From DATBAT01 sp036271375 (lineage in GTDB: Bacteria; Acidobacteriota; Terriglobia; Terriglobales; Acidobacteriaceae): a DNA stretch of 25,224 bases. Of the stretch, positions 22,815-25,224 are shown one piece after another. The position numbers and the translations under genes were made by a program. The notes beneath the pieces were generated by a model. The model searched no databases, was not told the DNA's origin, and saw nothing but the letters and a program-made list of their open reading frames with translations. The stretch is from the NCBI GenBank assembly GCA_036271375.1, contig DATBAT010000273.1, positions 1 to 25,224 of the forward strand, in the 5' to 3' direction. Every line of letters starts with the position of its first letter. Positions within the stretch are counted from its first letter, which is position 1.

Positions 22815-25139
22815 TTAGTGAAAGTTGTCCCGATTGCGGCGCCGGTTGGGCCGCAGGGCATCGCGATCTTCTTTGATTTCAAAATTGGCAGGTGGAGTTA
22901 CACCGAGAAGATTCTGCACGAAGTAGTCCCAACGCCGGCGAACCAGGTACAGCGCGTGATCTCCACTTTCGCCGTGAAACATGTTGGGCACCAGCAGCAT
23001 GTCGAAATTCTTATTGGCTTTCATCAGGGCATCGACGAAGCGCATGGTTTCCACCGGATGCACGTTGTCGTCGATGTCGCCATGCTCGACCAGAAGGTGG
23101 CCTGCAAGGCGGTCGGCCAAGGTCACGTTCGATTGCGCGGCGTAGTCATCCTGTACCGGGTAGCCTTGATAGGCCTCGTTCCACCAGGCTTTGTCGAGGC
23201 GCGCATCGTGATCACCTGAAATCGTAACGCCCACTTTGTAGAATTCAGGGTGTACCAGCATCGCGTGGGCCGAACCGTAGCCACCCGCCGACGTTCCGTA
23301 GATGCCGACGCGCGACAAATCCATGTAGGGGTATTTCGCCCCCATTTGCTGGATGAGCGCCACGTGATCGTCGAACGATCCGCCCAAGTTACGATAAGAA
23401 AATTGATGAAAGGCGCGAGAACGGCCCACGGTGCCGCGCCCATCGACCATTACGACGATGAAGCCCAACTCGGCGACGGCTTGCAGACGCAGGGTTGACG
23501 CCAGCGTCTTGGGAACGAAGAACCCTTGGGGCCCGGTGTAGACCTGCTCGACAACCGGGTATTTTTTCGACGCATCGAAATTGGACGGACGCCAAATGAG
23601 TCCATAAATGTCTGTCGTACCGTCAAGCGCCTTGCCTTCGAAGGGCTCCGCAAATTTCCATCCTATCTGCTGAATTGCGGTGAGATCTGGTTTCTCGAGT
23701 ACTCGCACTTCCGAGCCATCCTTAGTTCGCCGCAACACTGACTCACCAGGCAGATCGGCGCGCGAATAGCTGTCGACGAAAAACGTTCCATCAGGAGATA
23801 CGCTGACGGAATGATTAGCATTTTCAGGCGTCAGCAGCTGTAAGCCTTTTCCGTCAAACCCAACCACGTAAAGGTGCGTAAGATATGGGTCTTCACCCTT
23901 CTCGCGGCCGTTAGCTAGAAAGTAGACTCGCCGGTTCTTTTCATCAATACGGTCGATTTCTTTGACGACCCACGGCCCCTGAGTGACCTGGTTCTCCAGC
24001 TGTCCCGTCTTGCGGCTGTAGAGGTAAATGTGGTTCCAGCCGTCACGCTCAGATGTCCAAAGAATTTCTTGATTACTCTCCGTGAAGCGATAGAACGTCT
24101 CGCCGGGATCGATTAGCGAATTAGACTGTTCGCGCACCAAAACTTTCTGGTCGCCCGTAGAAGCATCCACCGCTCGCAGTTCTTTGGCTTTGAATCCGCG
24201 ATCGTCGTTGTCGTAGTAAAAAGTCTTGCTGTCGGGGAACCACTCAAAGCCCGGCCCATCCTGAAAAGGAAGCTCGATCGGCGGAGACTGAACTTCAATT
24301 CGCTTGCTGCCTTGAATATCAAACATGATCGGCTGTGCCTTGGCCAATACTTCGCCTGGTAGCGGGTAAACGTAGGTAAACGCCCGCGGTCGCAACTGGT
24401 CAGGCGGCACAAACTGCAGACTTGTAAACATTCCCGAATTTCTGGAATCGGTTCGATAAGTCACCAGTTTCGTCGAGTCTGGCGACCAAAAGACGCCGGC
24501 AGGTTGCTCCACGTTTTCCGTGCCCTGATCAACCATCACATGGAGCGACGGGAGTGGTGTGGCATAGTCGTAGCGCGGCACGCCATCGGTCGTCAGTTGC
24601 AGTGACGTGCCAGTCGAGGTATCGCGCAGGAAGAGGTTGTGATCGCGAACAAACGCCGCCCAGCGCTTATTCGGGGACAAAACTTCATTCGGCTTTTCAA
24701 TCTCGGTGTCGGTCTCGCACTCGTAAGTTGCGAGCTGACATGTCCATTCATCGTCGCCAACAGAAATGCGAATCGACTTACCGCCTTCCACAAATTCGAG
24801 GTCGGAAAAAGGAAGATTCGTCGCGGAAATACTTTCTTTAACGGCTCGTGAAAGTCCTTCTGCAAGCCGCGTTTGGTCAAACGCGGGTCCGCTGGTGTTC
24901 TGCTGGGCATCGACGAGAATAAATTCAGGCCCCTTGGGGCCAGTCCGTCGATACCAGAAGCGATTGCTCTTCTCGATCCAATGGGGAGCGACATCGGCCG
25001 TAGAAATCAAGTGCCGCAGATTGCCGGACAGGAATTTCTGCGCCCGCTGATAGTCCTCGAGCGTGCCCTGGGCAAACGCATTGAGCTGAAGAATAGCCAG
25101 GAGGGCGAAAGATACAAACCAGCGGCGGCTAATGTTCAT
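22815..25139 (-). CDS. Secreted S9-family serine peptidase (DPP IV-like)
   Basis: The 774-aa protein has a Sec signal peptide, MNISRRWFVSFALLAILQLNAFAQ, an N-terminal beta-propeller of about 490 residues, and a C-terminal alpha/beta-hydrolase domain. 'WTSERDGWNHIYLYS' in the propeller and 'GRGTVGRSRAFHQFSYRNLGG' leading into the hydrolase are typical of DPP IV-type (S9B) enzymes. The catalytic triad reads Ser617 in 'GTSAGGYGS', Asp690 in 'HGDIDDNVHP' and His722 in 'MFHGESGDH'. I do not see the Tyr-Glu-Glu-Glu stretch that DPP IV enzymes use to hold the peptide N-terminus; the corresponding region reads 'PLPSLHVMVDQGTENVEQP'. Dipeptidyl release is therefore not certain. It would work in the periplasm on peptides. 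Confidence 0.9.
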   Translation of the reverse strand: MNISRRWFVSFALLAILQLNAFAQGTLEDYQRAQKFLSGNLRHLISTADVAPHWIEKSNRFWYRRTGPKGPEFILVDAQQNTSGPAFDQTRLAEGLSRAVKESISATNLPFSDLEFVEGGKSIRISVGDDEWTCQLATYECETDTEIEKPNEVLSPNKRWAAFVRDHNLFLRDTSTGTSLQLTTDGVPRYDYATPLPSLHVMVDQGTENVEQPAGVFWSPDSTKLVTYRTDSRNSGMFTSLQFVPPDQLRPRAFTYVYPLPGEVLAKAQPIMFDIQGSKRIEVQSPPIELPFQDGPGFEWFPDSKTFYYDNDDRGFKAKELRAVDASTGDQKVLVREQSNSLIDPGETFYRFTESNQEILWTSERDGWNHIYLYSRKTGQLENQVTQGPWVVKEIDRIDEKNRRVYFLANGREKGEDPYLTHLYVVGFDGKGLQLLTPENANHSVSVSPDGTFFVDSYSRADLPGESVLRRTKDGSEVRVLEKPDLTAIQQIGWKFAEPFEGKALDGTTDIYGLIWRPSNFDASKKYPVVEQVYTGPQGFFVPKTLASTLRLQAVAELGFIVVMVDGRGTVGRSRAFHQFSYRNLGGSFDDHVALIQQMGAKYPYMDLSRVGIYGTSAGGYGSAHAMLVHPEFYKVGVTISGDHDARLDKAWWNEAYQGYPVQDDYAAQSNVTLADRLAGHLLVEHGDIDDNVHPVETMRFVDALMKANKNFDMLLVPNMFHGESGDHALYLVRRRWDYFVQNLLGVTPPANFEIKEDRDALRPNRRRNRDNFH

Positions 25140-25174
25140 CGGCTTTCAGGTTCTCCAACAAGGGAAGATGACAC

Positions 25175-25224
25175 AAAAAATGCATTCGCCGGGAGCGGAC
25201 TTTCGCCGCGCCTGACGAATGCAT
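25175..25224 (-). terminator. Rho-independent terminator-like hairpin for a gene beyond the right edge
   Basis: ATGCATTCG (25180-25188) pairs perfectly with CGAATGCAT (25216-25224). Inside the loop GCGG (25195-25198) can pair with CCGC (25206-25209), extending the structure. Read on the minus strand the stem is followed directly by six T residues (25180-25175). This suits the end of a minus-strand gene lying just outside the window, 36 nt upstream of the S9 peptidase start, and would separate the two transcription units. The outer arm reaches the last base of the window, so it may be longer. Confidence 0.65.

Noticed and set aside
1..25224. Mobile elements, CRISPR arrays, tRNA or rRNA genes.
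   Set aside because: I saw no transposase, integrase, repeat-spacer pattern, cloverleaf or rRNA-like stretch on either strand.

Overview
The window most likely comes from a soil-type Acidobacteriota (Terriglobia-like) chromosome. The main reason is the gene pair at 11.9-14.9 kb: a PadR-type repressor translationally coupled to a long two-module FtsX/MacB permease with no ATPase, the 'ADOP' (acidobacterial duplicated orphan permease) arrangement typical of that phylum. Abundant secreted beta-propeller and Tat-exported proteins fit this. No RNA genes, CRISPR arrays, insertion sequences or phage genes are visible. Coding density is high and no gene-free stretch exceeds 300 bases.

Region 1 (1-9.3 kb) is a 6-deoxysugar (L-fucose-type) utilisation locus. 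A Gfo/Idh/MocA oxidoreductase leaves the window at the left edge on the minus strand. Divergent from it, a tightly packed plus-strand operon encodes a solute-binding-protein-fold protein, a family III CoA-transferase, a second solute-binding-protein-fold protein and a RhaT-like sugar/proton symporter. It meets, tail to tail with 2 nt between stops, a minus-strand operon encoding an SDR resembling L-fucose dehydrogenase, an L-fuconate dehydratase with complete active site, and a MaoC-fold protein. Divergent again come an L-rhamnose/L-fucose mutarotase and a Tat-exported GH29 alpha-L-fucosidase. Read together: fucosidase releases L-fucose outside the cytoplasm, RhaT-like permease imports it, the mutarotase supplies the right anomer, the SDR oxidises it and FucD dehydrates the fuconate. 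No lactonase or later pathway enzymes are visible. The unexpected part is the CoA-transferase, the MaoC protein and the two solute-binding-type proteins, which lack signal peptides and have no ABC permease or ATPase. This is the best candidate here for an undescribed system.

Region 2 (9.3-15 kb) holds a secreted protein fusing a TolB-like beta-propeller to a PHP-like (CehA/McbA-type) metallohydrolase domain, then, convergent, the PadR-ADOP operon with a well-formed promoter and repeated TCTCCT/AGGAGA operator-like half-sites.

Region 3 (15-20.4 kb) is an oxidative catabolic cluster: a Rieske oxygenase alpha subunit on the minus strand, divergent from an FAD-dependent phytoene-desaturase/PYROXD2-like oxidoreductase, a second paralogous Rieske oxygenase and an APC-family amino acid/amine permease. 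The substrate is unknown and no ferredoxin reductase is visible.

Region 4 (20.4-25.2 kb) is a minus-strand pair: a secreted S9-family (DPP IV-like) serine peptidase followed by a large Tat-exported protein of unknown function, possibly with an alpha/alpha-barrel fold. A terminator-like hairpin for an upstream minus-strand gene closes the window. All functional calls rest on reading the sequence and remembered family features; no database search was run.
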